DNA of 64,000 bases from Streptomyces californicus. GTDB lineage: Bacteria > Actinomycetota > Actinomycetes > Streptomycetales > Streptomycetaceae. Positions 1 through 9,415 of this stretch are shown here, in pieces (within the stretch, counting starts at the first letter, position 1; every line of letters begins with the position of its first letter). The notes below the pieces were generated by a model, which saw nothing but the letters and a program-made list of their open reading frames with translations, was not told the DNA's origin and searched no databases. Both the position numbers and the translations under genes were made by a program. The stretch lies in NCBI RefSeq assembly GCF_000717645.1, contig NZ_JNZZ01000002.1, positions 248,001 to 312,000 on the forward strand, in the 5' to 3' direction.

Positions 1-1
1 G

Positions 2-232
2 GAGAAGGACGCCGCCACCCTCGCCGCCGAGCAGCAGTTCGACACCGCTCCGCTCCTGACCGGGCCCCGCACGGTCGTCCCCCAGCTGGAGCCCTCGCCC
101 GGGATGCCCGTACGCCAGGGCGCGCTGCGCCGCCGGGAGCGGGTCATGTCGATGATGGGCCAGCTGCCGGAGGCCGCCCGTACGGCCATCCTGAACAGCT
201 ACGCCCCGGCCGCGGGAGGTGCGCGCGCGTGA
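2..232 (+). CDS. ABC transporter ATP-binding protein, C-terminal end only (Mkl/MceG type)
   Basis: An open frame enters from the left edge and ends at TGA 230-232, giving 76 residues with no ATPase motifs left. The tail contains VVPQLEPSPGMPVRQGALRR and a Met-rich helix, and it overlaps the next start by GTGA. Directly upstream of two YrbE permeases, the expected gene is the Mkl/MceG ATPase that energises Mce import by hydrolysing ATP at the inner face of the membrane. That identity comes from position and the general look of the tail, since the Walker and signature motifs lie outside the window. Confidence 0.7.
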   Translation, partial: EKDAATLAAEQQFDTAPLLTGPRTVVPQLEPSPGMPVRQGALRRRERVMSMMGQLPEAARTAILNSYAPAAGGARA

Positions 233-1101
233 CCGCCCCGATGCCGGTGCGGCCGCCCGAGCCGCCCGAGAAGCCCCCGCCCCCCGCCGAGCCGGACAAG
301 GCCGCCCGCCCCGCGCCGGCCGCGCGCCGCCCCTCCCGGCTGCTCGCCCCGCTCCGCGAGACCGGGAAGCTGTTCGCGCTCGCCGTCGCCGTGGCCCGCG
401 CCGTCTTCCGCAGGCCCTTCCAGGTGCGGGAGTTCATCGAGCAGTTCTGGTTCGTCGCCAGTGTCACCATCCTGCCCGCCGCACTCGTCTCCATTCCGTT
501 CGGCGCGGTCATCGCCCTCCAGGTCGGCTCCCTCACCCAGCAGCTCGGCGCCCAGTCCTTCACCGGCGGCGCCAGCGTCCTCGCGGTGATCCAGCAGGCC
601 AGCCCGCTCATCGTGGCGCTGCTGATCTCCGGCGCCGCCGGCTCGGCCATCTGCGCCGACCTCGGCTCGCGCAAGATCCGCGAGGAACTCGACGCGATGG
701 AGGTCATGGGCGTCTCGCCCATCCAGCGCCTCGTCGTCCCCCGGGTGCTCGCCACCATGCTCGTCGCCGTCCTGCTCAACGGCCTGATCTCCGTGGTCGG
801 CACGCTCGGCGGCTACTTCTTCAACGTGATCATGCAGGACGGCACCCCGGGCGCCTACCTCGCCAGCTTCTCCGCCCTCGCCCAGCTGCCGGACCTCTAC
901 ATCAGCGAGTTCAAGGCCCTGATCTTCGGCTTCATCGCGGGCATCGTCGCCGCCTACCGCGGGCTCAACCCGCGCGGCGGCCCCAAGGGCGTCGGCGACG
1001 CGGTCAACCAGTCCGTCGTCATCACCTTCATGCTGCTGTTCTTCGTGAACATGGTCCTCACGACGATCTACCTCCAGATCGTCCCCGCGAAGGGGAGCTG
1101 A
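229..1101 (+). CDS. MlaE/YrbE-family ABC permease, first subunit (YrbEA)
   Basis: Integral membrane permease of an Mce lipid importer, the counterpart of MlaE. The 290 residues start with a Pro-rich cytoplasmic tail (about residues 1-40). A family-typical core with several membrane segments follows, including the loop with REELDAMEVMGVSPIQRLVVPR (contacts the ATPase in this family) and a final membrane helix near the C-terminus. The GTG start overlaps the stop of the ATPase gene, so translation is probably coupled. It pairs with the second permease 3 bases downstream, as in all mce loci. Length and motif fit the family; the substrate is not shown by the sequence. Confidence 0.93.
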   Translation: MTAPMPVRPPEPPEKPPPPAEPDKAARPAPAARRPSRLLAPLRETGKLFALAVAVARAVFRRPFQVREFIEQFWFVASVTILPAALVSIPFGAVIALQVGSLTQQLGAQSFTGGASVLAVIQQASPLIVALLISGAAGSAICADLGSRKIREELDAMEVMGVSPIQRLVVPRVLATMLVAVLLNGLISVVGTLGGYFFNVIMQDGTPGAYLASFSALAQLPDLYISEFKALIFGFIAGIVAAYRGLNPRGGPKGVGDAVNQSVVITFMLLFFVNMVLTTIYLQIVPAKGS

Positions 1102-1104
1102 CCG

Positions 1105-1908
1105 ATGGCGCTGCTCAGCAGGCTCGACCGTTCGGGCGACCAACTCGCCTTCTACATCAAGGCCCTTCTCTGGATCCCGCGCACCCTGCGCCGCTATCTG
1201 CGGGAAGTGCAGCGGCTGTTGGCCGAAGTCTCCTTCGGCAGCGGCGGACTCGGTGTCATCGGCGGCACCATCGGCGTGATGGTCGCCATGACCCTCTTCA
1301 CCGGCACGGTCGTCGGACTCCAGGGGTACGCGGCGCTCAACCAGATCGGCACCTCGGCCTTCACCGGATTCGTCTCCGCCTACTTCAACACCCGTGAGAT
1401 CGCGCCCCTGGTGGCCGGACTCGCCCTCTCCGCCACCGTCGGCGCCGGCTTCACCGCGCAGCTCGGCGCGATGCGGATCAACGAGGAGGTGGACGCCCTG
1501 GAGGCGATGGGCGTGCGCTCCATGCCCTACCTCGTCACCACCCGGATCATCGCCGGGGTCGTCGCGATCATCCCGCTGTACGCGATCGGACTGCTCTCCT
1601 CGTACGCCGCCTCCCGCTTCATCACCGTCTTCTTCAACGGCCAGTCGGCGGGCACCTACGACCACTACTTCAACCTCTTCCTCTCCCCGCAGGACGTCCT
1701 GCTGTCGGTGCTCAAGGTGCTGATCTTCAGCGTCCTGGTGATCCTCGCCCACTGCTACTACGGCTTCCACGCCAGTGGCGGACCCGCCGGGGTGGGCGTC
1801 GCGGTCGGCCGCTCGGTGCGCAACGCGATCGTCCTCATCAGCATCACCGACTTCTTCCTCTCCCTCGCCATCTGGGGCGCCACGACGACCGTGAAGGTGG
1901 CCGGCTGA
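1105..1908 (+). CDS. MlaE/YrbE-family ABC permease, second subunit (YrbEB)
   Basis: Second permease of the Mce importer, 267 residues, with the same fold as its neighbour. The EEVDALEAMGVRSMPYLVTTR loop matches the first permease's ATPase-contact loop, and hydrophobic segments cover about residues 50-80, 100-125, 145-175 and 205-265. A good ribosome site (GGGGAG) lies 8 bases before the ATG. Its TGA shares a base with the ATG of mceA. YrbEA and YrbEB are presumed to form the heterodimeric channel through which the six Mce proteins deliver lipid. Confidence 0.93.
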   Translation: MALLSRLDRSGDQLAFYIKALLWIPRTLRRYLREVQRLLAEVSFGSGGLGVIGGTIGVMVAMTLFTGTVVGLQGYAALNQIGTSAFTGFVSAYFNTREIAPLVAGLALSATVGAGFTAQLGAMRINEEVDALEAMGVRSMPYLVTTRIIAGVVAIIPLYAIGLLSSYAASRFITVFFNGQSAGTYDHYFNLFLSPQDVLLSVLKVLIFSVLVILAHCYYGFHASGGPAGVGVAVGRSVRNAIVLISITDFFLSLAIWGATTTVKVAG

Positions 1909-3197
1909 TGCGCACATCCAGCACACGCACGGTCCGCCGCCGGCTGACCGGAGTCACCTTCCTCCTGGTGCCCGCCGTCCTGGTCTGGGTCTCGGTCGCC
2001 GTCTACGAGAAGGAATTCACCGACGAAGCCACCGTCACCGTCCGCACCGGCGCGGTCGGCAACGAGATGCACGACAACGCCGACGTGAAGCTGCGCGGCG
2101 TCGTCGTCGGCCAGGTCCGCTCCATCGCCTCCGACGGCGACGGCGCCCGCCTCACCCTCGCCATCGACCCCGACAAGCTGGACAGCATCCCCGCCGACGT
2201 CACCGCCCAGATGCTGCCGACCACCCTCTTCGGCGCGCGGTTCGTCGCCCTCGTCCCGCCGCGCGTCCCGGCCGGCACCACGCTGCGGGCCGGGGCCGTC
2301 ATCCCGCAGGACCGTTCCAGCAACGCCATCGAGCTGGAACAGGTCCTCGACAACGTCCTGCCGCTGCTGACCGCCGTGAAGCCCGAGAAGCTCTCCGCCA
2401 CCCTCAACGCCGTCTCCCAGGCGCTGGAGGGACGCGGGGCACGCCTCGGCGAGACGCTGACCACGCTGGACGGCCACCTGAAGAAGTTCAACCCCCAACT
2501 GCCCACGCTCAACGCCGACATCAAGGAACTCGTCAAGGTGAGCACGCTGTACGCGGACGCCGCGCCGGACGTACTCGACGCGCTGACCGACGCCACGGTC
2601 ACCAGCTCCACCCTCGCCGACCAGGAGGCGCGCCTCGCAGGCCTCTACGGCTCCACCACCGCCGCCTCGCGGGACATGACCACCTTCCTGCGCGCCAACA
2701 AGGACAACCTCATCCGGCTCTCCGCCGCAGGCCGCCCCTCGCTCGAACTCCTGGCCGAGTACGCCGAGTCGTTCCCCTGCACCCTGCGCACCATGTCCGG
2801 GTTCGTCCCCGCCATGGACAAGGCGCTGGGCAAGGGGACGAACGAACCGGGACTCCACGTGTCGGTGAAGCCCGTCCCCTCCAAGGGCAAGTACGTCCCC
2901 GGGCGGGACCGGCCGGTCTACAACGCCTCGGGCGGCCCGAAGTGCTACTCGGTGCCGTACGTCGGGAAGAACGCCCCGACCGCCGACGCCCGCCGGATCG
3001 CCGATGTCACCGCGCCCCCGCCCGGCCGCAGCGGCGGCGCGGACACCGGGCTCGGACTGCCCAACTCTCCCGAGGAGTCCCGGCTCGTCAACGAACTGGT
3101 CGCACCCTCACTGAAGACGGCGCCGGGGGACCTGCCCGACTGGAGCAGCGTGCTCATCGGCCCGGCCTTCCGCGGTGCGGAGGTGAAGCTCAAGTGA
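1908..3197 (+). CDS. mceA: MCE family protein MceA
   Basis: First of six Mce subunits, 429 residues. It has one N-terminal membrane anchor (about residues 14-34), then an MlaD/MCE domain (about 40-120) recognised by LRGVVVGQV and the closing strand LFGARFVALVPP. A long helical Mce-specific region follows, then a charged C-terminal tail. Mce proteins form a hexameric tube across the envelope that carries sterols or other lipids to the YrbE permease. The ATG overlaps the stop of the permease gene by one base, and the stop overlaps the GTG of mceB by four bases. The order A to F is canonical. Confidence 0.92.
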   Translation: MRTSSTRTVRRRLTGVTFLLVPAVLVWVSVAVYEKEFTDEATVTVRTGAVGNEMHDNADVKLRGVVVGQVRSIASDGDGARLTLAIDPDKLDSIPADVTAQMLPTTLFGARFVALVPPRVPAGTTLRAGAVIPQDRSSNAIELEQVLDNVLPLLTAVKPEKLSATLNAVSQALEGRGARLGETLTTLDGHLKKFNPQLPTLNADIKELVKVSTLYADAAPDVLDALTDATVTSSTLADQEARLAGLYGSTTAASRDMTTFLRANKDNLIRLSAAGRPSLELLAEYAESFPCTLRTMSGFVPAMDKALGKGTNEPGLHVSVKPVPSKGKYVPGRDRPVYNASGGPKCYSVPYVGKNAPTADARRIADVTAPPPGRSGGADTGLGLPNSPEESRLVNELVAPSLKTAPGDLPDWSSVLIGPAFRGAEVKLK

Positions 3198-4225
3198 AAC
3201 GCAGCTCGCTCGCGGGACCGGTCGCCAAGTCCCTCGTCTTCATCGTCGTCACGGTGCTGGCCACCACCGTCCTCGGCCTCTCCATCGCCAACAAGGGCGT
3301 GGGCGACACCACCACGTACAAGGCGCGGTTCACCGACGCCACCGGGCTCATGCCCGGTGACAGCGTCCGGATCGCCGGGGTGAAGGTCGGTCAGGTGCAA
3401 TCCGTGCGGGTCGCCGACCGGCGGCTGGCCGAGGTCGCCTTCGCCGTACGCAAGGGGCGGGACCTCCCCGCCTCGGTGACGGCCTCCATCAAGTACCTCA
3501 ACATGGTCGGCCAGCGGTACGTCGACCTCGACCAGGGCGCCGGACCGGTCGGCCGGACGTTCCGGCCCGGCGAGACCATCCCGCTTTCCCGCACCACGCC
3601 CGCGCTCGACCTCACCCAGCTCTTCAACGGCTTCCAGCCGCTCTTCGAGGGGCTGTCCCCGCCCGACGTCAACCAGCTCGCCGGCTCCATCGTCCAGGTC
3701 CTCCAGGGCGAGGGCGGCACCGTCGACAGCATCCTGCGGCACGTCGGCTCGCTCACCACGACCGTCGCCGCGAAGGACAAGGTGATCGGAGAGGTGATCG
3801 ACAACCTCAACACGGTCCTCAAGACGGTCAACGACCGGGAGGCCGGGTTCGACGACCTCGTCGTCACCCTCCAGAAGCTCGTCACCGGCTTCTCCGGCGA
3901 CCGCAAGCCGCTGGGCGAGGCCGTCACCGCGATGGGCGCGCTCACCACCGTCACGGCCGACCTCTTCCAGGACGGCAGGAAGCCCCTCAAGGACGACATC
4001 CGCCAGCTCGGGCGCCTCAGCGGCCAGTTGGAGAAGGGCACGCCGCAGATCGAGAACTTCCTCCAGAAGACTCCGGCCAAGATGGCGGCCATCAGCCGGC
4101 TCACGTCCTACGGATCGTGGCTCAACCTCTACCTCTGCGAGGCGAAGGTCAGCGGCGTCACCCACGACGACGGAAGCAAGCCGCCCACCGGCATCGCGAT
4201 CACCCAACCGAGGTGCCTGGCATGA
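3194..4225 (+). CDS. mceB: MCE family protein MceB
   Basis: Second Mce subunit, 343 residues. I start it at GTG 3194 (GTGA overlap with mceA), because the frame upstream has no family similarity while the membrane anchor (VAKSLVFIVVTVLATTVLGL) begins right after this codon. The MCE domain shows VRIAGVKVGQV and MVGQRYVDLDQG. A long coiled helical part follows, ending in a Cys-containing segment (WLNLYLCEA) that is typical of several Mce subunits. Overlaps mceC by ATGA. Confidence 0.9.
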   Translation: MKRSSLAGPVAKSLVFIVVTVLATTVLGLSIANKGVGDTTTYKARFTDATGLMPGDSVRIAGVKVGQVQSVRVADRRLAEVAFAVRKGRDLPASVTASIKYLNMVGQRYVDLDQGAGPVGRTFRPGETIPLSRTTPALDLTQLFNGFQPLFEGLSPPDVNQLAGSIVQVLQGEGGTVDSILRHVGSLTTTVAAKDKVIGEVIDNLNTVLKTVNDREAGFDDLVVTLQKLVTGFSGDRKPLGEAVTAMGALTTVTADLFQDGRKPLKDDIRQLGRLSGQLEKGTPQIENFLQKTPAKMAAISRLTSYGSWLNLYLCEAKVSGVTHDDGSKPPTGIAITQPRCLA

Positions 4226-5241
4226 GAATCACTCCCGTCCGGGAACGCAACCCGGTCGCCGTCGCCGTCGTCGGACTCCTCGTCCTGGCCCTGGTCGGCC
4301 TCGCCGCCTGGCGCGCCGACTCCCTGCCCTTCGTCGAGAGCGGCACCTCCTACAGCGCCGACTTCACCGAGTCCGCCGGCCTGGAGGACGGCGACGAGGT
4401 CCGCATCGCCGGCGTCAAGGTCGGCGAGGTCACCGGCGTCTCGCTCGACGGCCCCAAGGTCCGGGTCGACTTCCGGGTGAAGGAGGCGTGGATCGGCGAC
4501 TCCTCCACCGTGGGCATCGCCATCAAGACCCTCCTCGGTGAGAAGTACCTCGCCGTCGACCCCCTCGGCAACGCCCCGCAGGACCCCGGCGCCCGCATCA
4601 CCGCGAGCCGCACCACCTCCCCGTACGACGTCACCCAGGCGTTCAACGGGCTCGGGGAGACCATCGGCGAGATCGACACCGCGCAGCTCGCCAAGAGCTT
4701 CGACACGATCTCCGCCACCTTCAAGGACTCCCCGCCCCACGTCCGCAGCGCCGCCGACGGGCTCTCCGCGCTCTCCCGTACGGTCTCCCAGCGCGACGCC
4801 CAGCTCGCCACCCTGCTCAGCAGCAGCAAGAAGCTGACCAAGACCCTCGACGGCAAGAAGAGCAGCTTCGAGACGCTCCTGGAGGACGGGAACCTGCTCC
4901 TCGGCGAGATCCAGGCCCGCCGCGACTCCATCCACCGGCTGCTCACCGGCACCCGCGACCTCGGCACCCAGCTCGCCGGGCTCGTCCGGGACAACGACAA
5001 GCAGCTCGGGCCCACGCTCGACTCCCTCAGCCGGGTCACCGCCGTCCTGGTGAAGAACCGCAAGAGCCTGGACAAGGTCCTCGCCACGGCCGGCTCCTAC
5101 AGCCGGCTCGTCGGCAACACCCTGGGCAGCGGGCGCTGGTTCGACAACTACGTCTGCGGCGTCGTGCCCAAGAACTACCTGCCCGCCGGAACACCCCCGG
5201 CGACCGGATGCATGCCACCCCGGCAGCAAGGGGGCCGCTGA
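4222..5241 (+). CDS. mceC: MCE family protein MceC
   Basis: Third Mce subunit, 339 residues from ATG 4222, which overlaps the mceB stop (ATGA). The open frame continues upstream, but only this start places the membrane anchor (VAVAVVGLLVLALVGLAAW) at the N-terminus as in its paralogues. The MCE domain carries VRIAGVKVGEV and LLGEKYLAVDP. The C-terminal part is helical and ends with WFDNYVCGVVP, the same Trp/Cys segment as MceB. Only one base separates its stop from mceD. Confidence 0.9.
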   Translation: MRITPVRERNPVAVAVVGLLVLALVGLAAWRADSLPFVESGTSYSADFTESAGLEDGDEVRIAGVKVGEVTGVSLDGPKVRVDFRVKEAWIGDSSTVGIAIKTLLGEKYLAVDPLGNAPQDPGARITASRTTSPYDVTQAFNGLGETIGEIDTAQLAKSFDTISATFKDSPPHVRSAADGLSALSRTVSQRDAQLATLLSSSKKLTKTLDGKKSSFETLLEDGNLLLGEIQARRDSIHRLLTGTRDLGTQLAGLVRDNDKQLGPTLDSLSRVTAVLVKNRKSLDKVLATAGSYSRLVGNTLGSGRWFDNYVCGVVPKNYLPAGTPPATGCMPPRQQGGR

Positions 5242-5242
5242 C

Positions 5243-6373
5243 ATGAGACGCACCCGCATCACCGGCATCGCCGTCGGACTCGCGCTCGTCGCGGTCGCCG
5301 CGGCCACCGGAGTGAGCGCCCTGGAGGAGGACGGGAAACTCACCGTCACCGCGTACTTCGAGCGCGCCACCGGCGTCTACGCCGGGTCCGACCTGCGCAT
5401 CCTCGGCGTCAAGGTCGGCACCGTCCAGTCCGTCGAACCGCGCGGCGAGGAGGTCAAGGTCGTGCTGCGCCTCGACCGGGACGTCGACGTCCCCCGGGAC
5501 GCCCATGCCGTGGTCGTCGCGCCCAGCCTCGTCGCCGACCGCTACGTCCAGCTCGCCCCGGCCTACGACGGCGGGCCCCGGCTCGCGGACGACGCGGTCC
5601 TGCCCGCCGTCCGCAACGCCACCCCCGTCGAGGTCGACGAGCTGTACGCCTCCATCACCGAACTCTCCACCGCGCTCGGCCCGAACGGGGCCAACGCCGA
5701 CGGGGCGCTGGCCCGGCTGCTGGACACCGGGGCGAAGAACCTCGACGGCAACGGCAAGGCCATCGGGGACTCCATCGAACAGTTCGGCAAGGCCACCAAG
5801 ACCCTCGACAAGAGCAGCGGCGACCTCTTCGACACCCTGAAGTACCTCCAGGGCTTCACCACCATGCTCAAGGAGAACGACGGCAACGTCCGCAGCGCCG
5901 AGCAGCAGCTGAACACGGTCACCAGCTTCCTGGCGGACGACAAGAAGAACCTCAGCGCCGCCCTCAAGGAGCTCGGCGCCGCCCTCGGCCAGGTCAAGGC
6001 GTTCATCGCCAAGAACCGCGGCTCGCTCAAGAAGAACGTCGAGGCCCTGGTCCCCGTCACCCAGGCGCTCGCCGACCAGCGCGCCTCGCTCGCGGAGGCG
6101 ATGGACACCCTGCCGCTCGCGGCGGGCAACGTGCTCAACGCGTACGACCCGGCCTACCGCACCCTCAACGGCCGGACGAACCTCAACGAACTGTCCATGG
6201 GCGGGCCGCTGGTGGAGCCCGGGGCCGCCGAGGCCGCGGGCCGGCTCACCGGCCTGGCCCCCGTCGACGAGAACCGCCGCAAGGTCCTGCCCGTCCTGCC
6301 GCTGCCCGAGGTCGGCACGGTCTACGGAACGCCCGAGAACCAGCCGGGCAAGAAGAAGGGGGCGGAAGGATGA
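5243..6373 (+). CDS. mceD: MCE family protein MceD
   Basis: Fourth Mce subunit, 376 residues. An N-terminal hydrophobic anchor (about residues 5-26) precedes the MCE domain with LRILGVKVGTV and VADRYVQLAPAY. The following region is rich in Lys, Leu, Asn and Asp, with heptad-like helical repeats as expected for the tube-forming part. Its stop overlaps the ATG of mceE by four bases, so A to E are probably translated as a coupled chain. Confidence 0.9.
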   Translation: MRRTRITGIAVGLALVAVAAATGVSALEEDGKLTVTAYFERATGVYAGSDLRILGVKVGTVQSVEPRGEEVKVVLRLDRDVDVPRDAHAVVVAPSLVADRYVQLAPAYDGGPRLADDAVLPAVRNATPVEVDELYASITELSTALGPNGANADGALARLLDTGAKNLDGNGKAIGDSIEQFGKATKTLDKSSGDLFDTLKYLQGFTTMLKENDGNVRSAEQQLNTVTSFLADDKKNLSAALKELGAALGQVKAFIAKNRGSLKKNVEALVPVTQALADQRASLAEAMDTLPLAAGNVLNAYDPAYRTLNGRTNLNELSMGGPLVEPGAAEAAGRLTGLAPVDENRRKVLPVLPLPEVGTVYGTPENQPGKKKGAEG

Positions 6374-7665
6374 ACGACGACGTCCGCCGCAGACCGGTCG
6401 CACGGGCGGCCGTCGCCGGCGTGGCCCTGCTCGCCACCGGCGCGCTGATCGCCCTGGTGGTGGTCCGCCCCGACGCCCCGTCCTTCACCGGCATCGAGCA
6501 GATCCCGCTGCCCGGCGGCGCGGACCTGGGCGACCGGCCGTACGAGGTCACTGCCGAATTCGGCGACGTCCTCAGCCTGGCCCCGCAGTCATCGGTCAAG
6601 GTCAACGACGTCTCCGTGGGCCGCGTCACGAAGATCGCGCTCGCCCCCGACGGCTGGCGGGCCCGGGTCACCATGCAGGTCAACGGGAGGGTCGAACTCC
6701 CCGCCAACGCCTACGCCCGGCTCGAACAGTCCAGCCTCCTCGGCGAGAAGTACATCCAGCTCGCCCCGCCACCCGAGGGCACCGCGCGGGGAACGCTCGC
6801 GAGCGCGGGCCGCATCCCGTTCTCCCGCACCAACCGGAACCCGGAGGTCGAAGAGGTCTTCGGCGCCCTGTCCATGCTCCTCAACGGGGGCGGCGTCAAC
6901 CAGCTCAAGACCATCACCACCGAGCTGAACAAGGCGCTCGCCGGGCAGGAACCGCAGATCCGCTCCGTACTGAAGCGGGTCGACACCCTCGTCACGAACC
7001 TGGACGCGAACAAGGGCGACATCACCAAGGCGCTCGACGGCGTCAACCGGCTCGCCGCCACCCTCGCCACCCGCAAACAGGACGTGGGAACGGTCCTCAC
7101 CGGCCTCAGCCCCGGACTGAAGGTCCTGGAGAAGCAGCGCGGCTCCCTGCTGACCATGCTGCGCTCCCTCGACACCCTCTCCACGGTGGCGGTCGACACG
7201 ATCAACCGGAGCAAAGCCGACATGATCGCCGACCTCAAGGCGCTCGCCCCGACCCTCAAGGCGCTGGCCGACTCCGGCCAGGACCTCCCCGACTCCCTCC
7301 AGGTGCTGCTGACGTACCCGTTCACCGACGAGGTGCTGCGCGGCGTCAAGGGCGACTACCTGAACGTCTACCTGGACGTGACGGCCGTGCCCGGTACTCA
7401 GATCATCCCGGCGCTCACCCCGGACCCCCCGGGGATCCCGCAGCCCCCGGCCGGGGGCGAGGGGCCCGCCGCGGCGGCCCGGGGCGCCCTCCCGCTGCCG
7501 CTGCCCGCCGTCTCCGGCACCCCGCGGACCACCTCCACACCGGGGGCCACCGGCTCCGCGAAGCCGAAGCCCGACGCGTCCGGCACGTCGAAGTCCGCCG
7601 CGCCCGACGCCTCCGGGCCGGCCGCGTCCGGATCCCCGAAGCCCGACAAGGAGGCGACCCCGTGA
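6370..7665 (+). CDS. mceE: MCE family protein MceE
   Basis: Fifth Mce subunit, 431 residues. The anchor (about residues 12-32) is followed by the MCE domain with VKVNDVSVGRV and LLGEKYIQLAPP, a helical region, and a low-complexity Pro/Ala/Ser/Thr tail from about residue 345. In mycobacteria MceE is usually a lipoprotein; here the N-terminal segment has no cysteine and so no lipobox, which points to a plain membrane anchor. The stop overlaps the GTG of mceF. Confidence 0.9.
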   Translation: MNDDVRRRPVARAAVAGVALLATGALIALVVVRPDAPSFTGIEQIPLPGGADLGDRPYEVTAEFGDVLSLAPQSSVKVNDVSVGRVTKIALAPDGWRARVTMQVNGRVELPANAYARLEQSSLLGEKYIQLAPPPEGTARGTLASAGRIPFSRTNRNPEVEEVFGALSMLLNGGGVNQLKTITTELNKALAGQEPQIRSVLKRVDTLVTNLDANKGDITKALDGVNRLAATLATRKQDVGTVLTGLSPGLKVLEKQRGSLLTMLRSLDTLSTVAVDTINRSKADMIADLKALAPTLKALADSGQDLPDSLQVLLTYPFTDEVLRGVKGDYLNVYLDVTAVPGTQIIPALTPDPPGIPQPPAGGEGPAAAARGALPLPLPAVSGTPRTTSTPGATGSAKPKPDASGTSKSAAPDASGPAASGSPKPDKEATP

Positions 7666-8897
7666 TCACTCTCGCCATCCGGCTGAAGAACCTCGCCTTC
7701 CTCGTCATCGCCGTCCTGGTCCTCGGCTACCTGGGCGTCCGCTACGCCGACCTCGGCCACTACGTCGGCCTGCGCAGCTACTACACCGTCAAGGTCCAAC
7801 TCCCGCAGACCGGCGGCCTGTACACCCACTCCAACGTCACCTACCGGGGCGTCTCGGTGGGCCGCGTCGGACCGATCGAACTGACCGAGGAGGGCGTCGA
7901 GGCCGAACTGCGGATCGAGAAGGACGCCCCGCCGATCCCCGACAGCCTCACCGCCGTCGTCGCCAACCTCTCGGCGGTCGGCGAGCAGTACGTCGATCTG
8001 CGGCCCACCCGCGCGAAGGGGCCCTACCTGGGCAACGGCTCGGTGATCGACGAGGCCGACACCACCATCCCCGCGCCCCCCACCGACGTCCTCACCGGCA
8101 TCGACGACCTGGCGAGCTCGGTGAACCTGGAAAGCCTGCGGACCGTCGTCGAGGAGTTCGGCGCCGCCTTCGAGGGGCGCGGCGACGACCTCCAGGTCCT
8201 GCTGGACAGCAGCGGCGACTTCGTCGAGGCCGCGGACCGGTCGCTGCCCGTCACCACCCGGCTGATGGCCGACGGCGAGAAGGTCCTGCGCACCCAGGCC
8301 GAACAGGGGCGGGCGCTCAAGGGCTTCGCCAAGGGGGCCAAGGAGCTGGCCGCCGAACTCAAGGGGTCCGACGCCGACCTGCGCCGCCTCATCGCGGCCA
8401 CCCCGGACGCCGCCCTCCAGATCAGCGGACTGCTGCGCGACGTGGACCCGGCGTTCGGCGTCGTCGTCGCCAATCTCCTCACCACCTCCGAGGTGGCGGT
8501 CACCCGCCAACGCGGCCTGGAGGAACTGCTCGTGAAGCTGCCCGCCGTCGCCGCCGCCGGAGCGAGCGCGGTCGACGAGGACGGCGCCCGGTTCGGCATG
8601 GCCGTCACCTTCTTCGAACCGCTGCCCTGCACCGCCGGCTACGGCGGCACGGTCTACCGCAACGGCCTGGACACCTCGGCCGGCCCCGCCGTCAACAGCG
8701 CCGCCCGCTGCACCTCCTCGCCCGGCACCGGCGTCAACGTCCGGGGCAGCGCCAACGCCCCCAAGGGCGGTCCGGTGCCGAAGCCGGCCGTACCGGGCTC
8801 GATGAAGCTGCCCGGAACCGCGGACGGCACGCCCGCGACCGGCGAGCGCCGGGCCGCGGGCATGGCGGGGCTGCTGGGTCTGGGAGGCGCCTCGTGA
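7662..8897 (+). CDS. mceF: MCE family protein MceF
   Basis: Sixth Mce subunit, 411 residues from GTG 7662. An N-terminal anchor (LAFLVIAVLVLGYLGVRYA) precedes the MCE domain with VTYRGVSVGRV and VGEQYVDLRP. A long helical region follows, then a segment with three cysteines near residues 325-350 and a Gly/Pro/Ala-rich tail. It closes the canonical set of six and overlaps the first Mas gene by GTGA, which places the Mas genes in the same operon. Confidence 0.9.
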   Translation: MITLAIRLKNLAFLVIAVLVLGYLGVRYADLGHYVGLRSYYTVKVQLPQTGGLYTHSNVTYRGVSVGRVGPIELTEEGVEAELRIEKDAPPIPDSLTAVVANLSAVGEQYVDLRPTRAKGPYLGNGSVIDEADTTIPAPPTDVLTGIDDLASSVNLESLRTVVEEFGAAFEGRGDDLQVLLDSSGDFVEAADRSLPVTTRLMADGEKVLRTQAEQGRALKGFAKGAKELAAELKGSDADLRRLIAATPDAALQISGLLRDVDPAFGVVVANLLTTSEVAVTRQRGLEELLVKLPAVAAAGASAVDEDGARFGMAVTFFEPLPCTAGYGGTVYRNGLDTSAGPAVNSAARCTSSPGTGVNVRGSANAPKGGPVPKPAVPGSMKLPGTADGTPATGERRAAGMAGLLGLGGAS

Positions 8898-9415
8898 CGG
8901 CCCGTACCCGGCGGCTGGGCGGCTGGGCCGTCCTGCTCGTCGCCGCGCTCGTCTGCGGACTGGGAGCCTGGTCGTACGGGCAGGCGCGCGGCGACGAATC
9001 CCTCGCCTACGCGAAGGCCCGGGACGCCGCCCTGGCGGACGGCCGACGGCATCTGACCACGCTGAACAGCCTGGACGGCACGGACGCGAAGCGGGTGGAC
9101 ACCGGGCTGCGGGCCTGGCTGGACTCCTCCACCGGTCCGCTCCACGACGAGCTGGAGCGGACCCGCGGGGCCGACGCGAAGTCCCTGGCGACGGCGGGCG
9201 ACACGGCCAGGGGCAAGGTCACGTCGGCCGCGCTCACCGCACTGGACGAGCGCACGGGGACGGCGGAGCTGATCGCCACCGTGGACGTCGAGGTCACCCC
9301 GCGCTCCGGCGCGGCCGGCACCCAGCGCAAGCGGTTCGGAGCGACCCTCGCCCGTACGGCCGACGGCTGGAAGGTCAAGGCGCTCGCGGCGATAGGAACG
9401 GACGGCGGCCGATGA
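8894..9415 (+). CDS. Mce-associated membrane protein (Mas), type A copy 1
   Basis: A 173-residue protein with one N-terminal membrane segment (AVLLVAALVCGLGAWSYG) and a small outside domain of the Mce-associated/NTF2-like kind. Signature parts are YAKARDAALADGRRHL, a GLRAWLDSSTGPLHDEL block and a C-terminal DGWKVKAL strand. Its closest relative in the window is the gene at 10149, which keeps the same blocks. Mas proteins accompany Mce complexes and are thought to stabilise or assist them at the membrane. It overlaps both neighbours by four bases. Confidence 0.85.
   Translation: MTARTRRLGGWAVLLVAALVCGLGAWSYGQARGDESLAYAKARDAALADGRRHLTTLNSLDGTDAKRVDTGLRAWLDSSTGPLHDELERTRGADAKSLATAGDTARGKVTSAALTALDERTGTAELIATVDVEVTPRSGAAGTQRKRFGATLARTADGWKVKALAAIGTDGGR

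Noticed and set aside
199..1926. Very long open frame antisense to the two YrbE permease genes
   Set aside because: It is the mirror of G/C-biased codons; its product is a Gly/Asp/Arg-rich low-complexity string, while the sense strand has complete family motifs.
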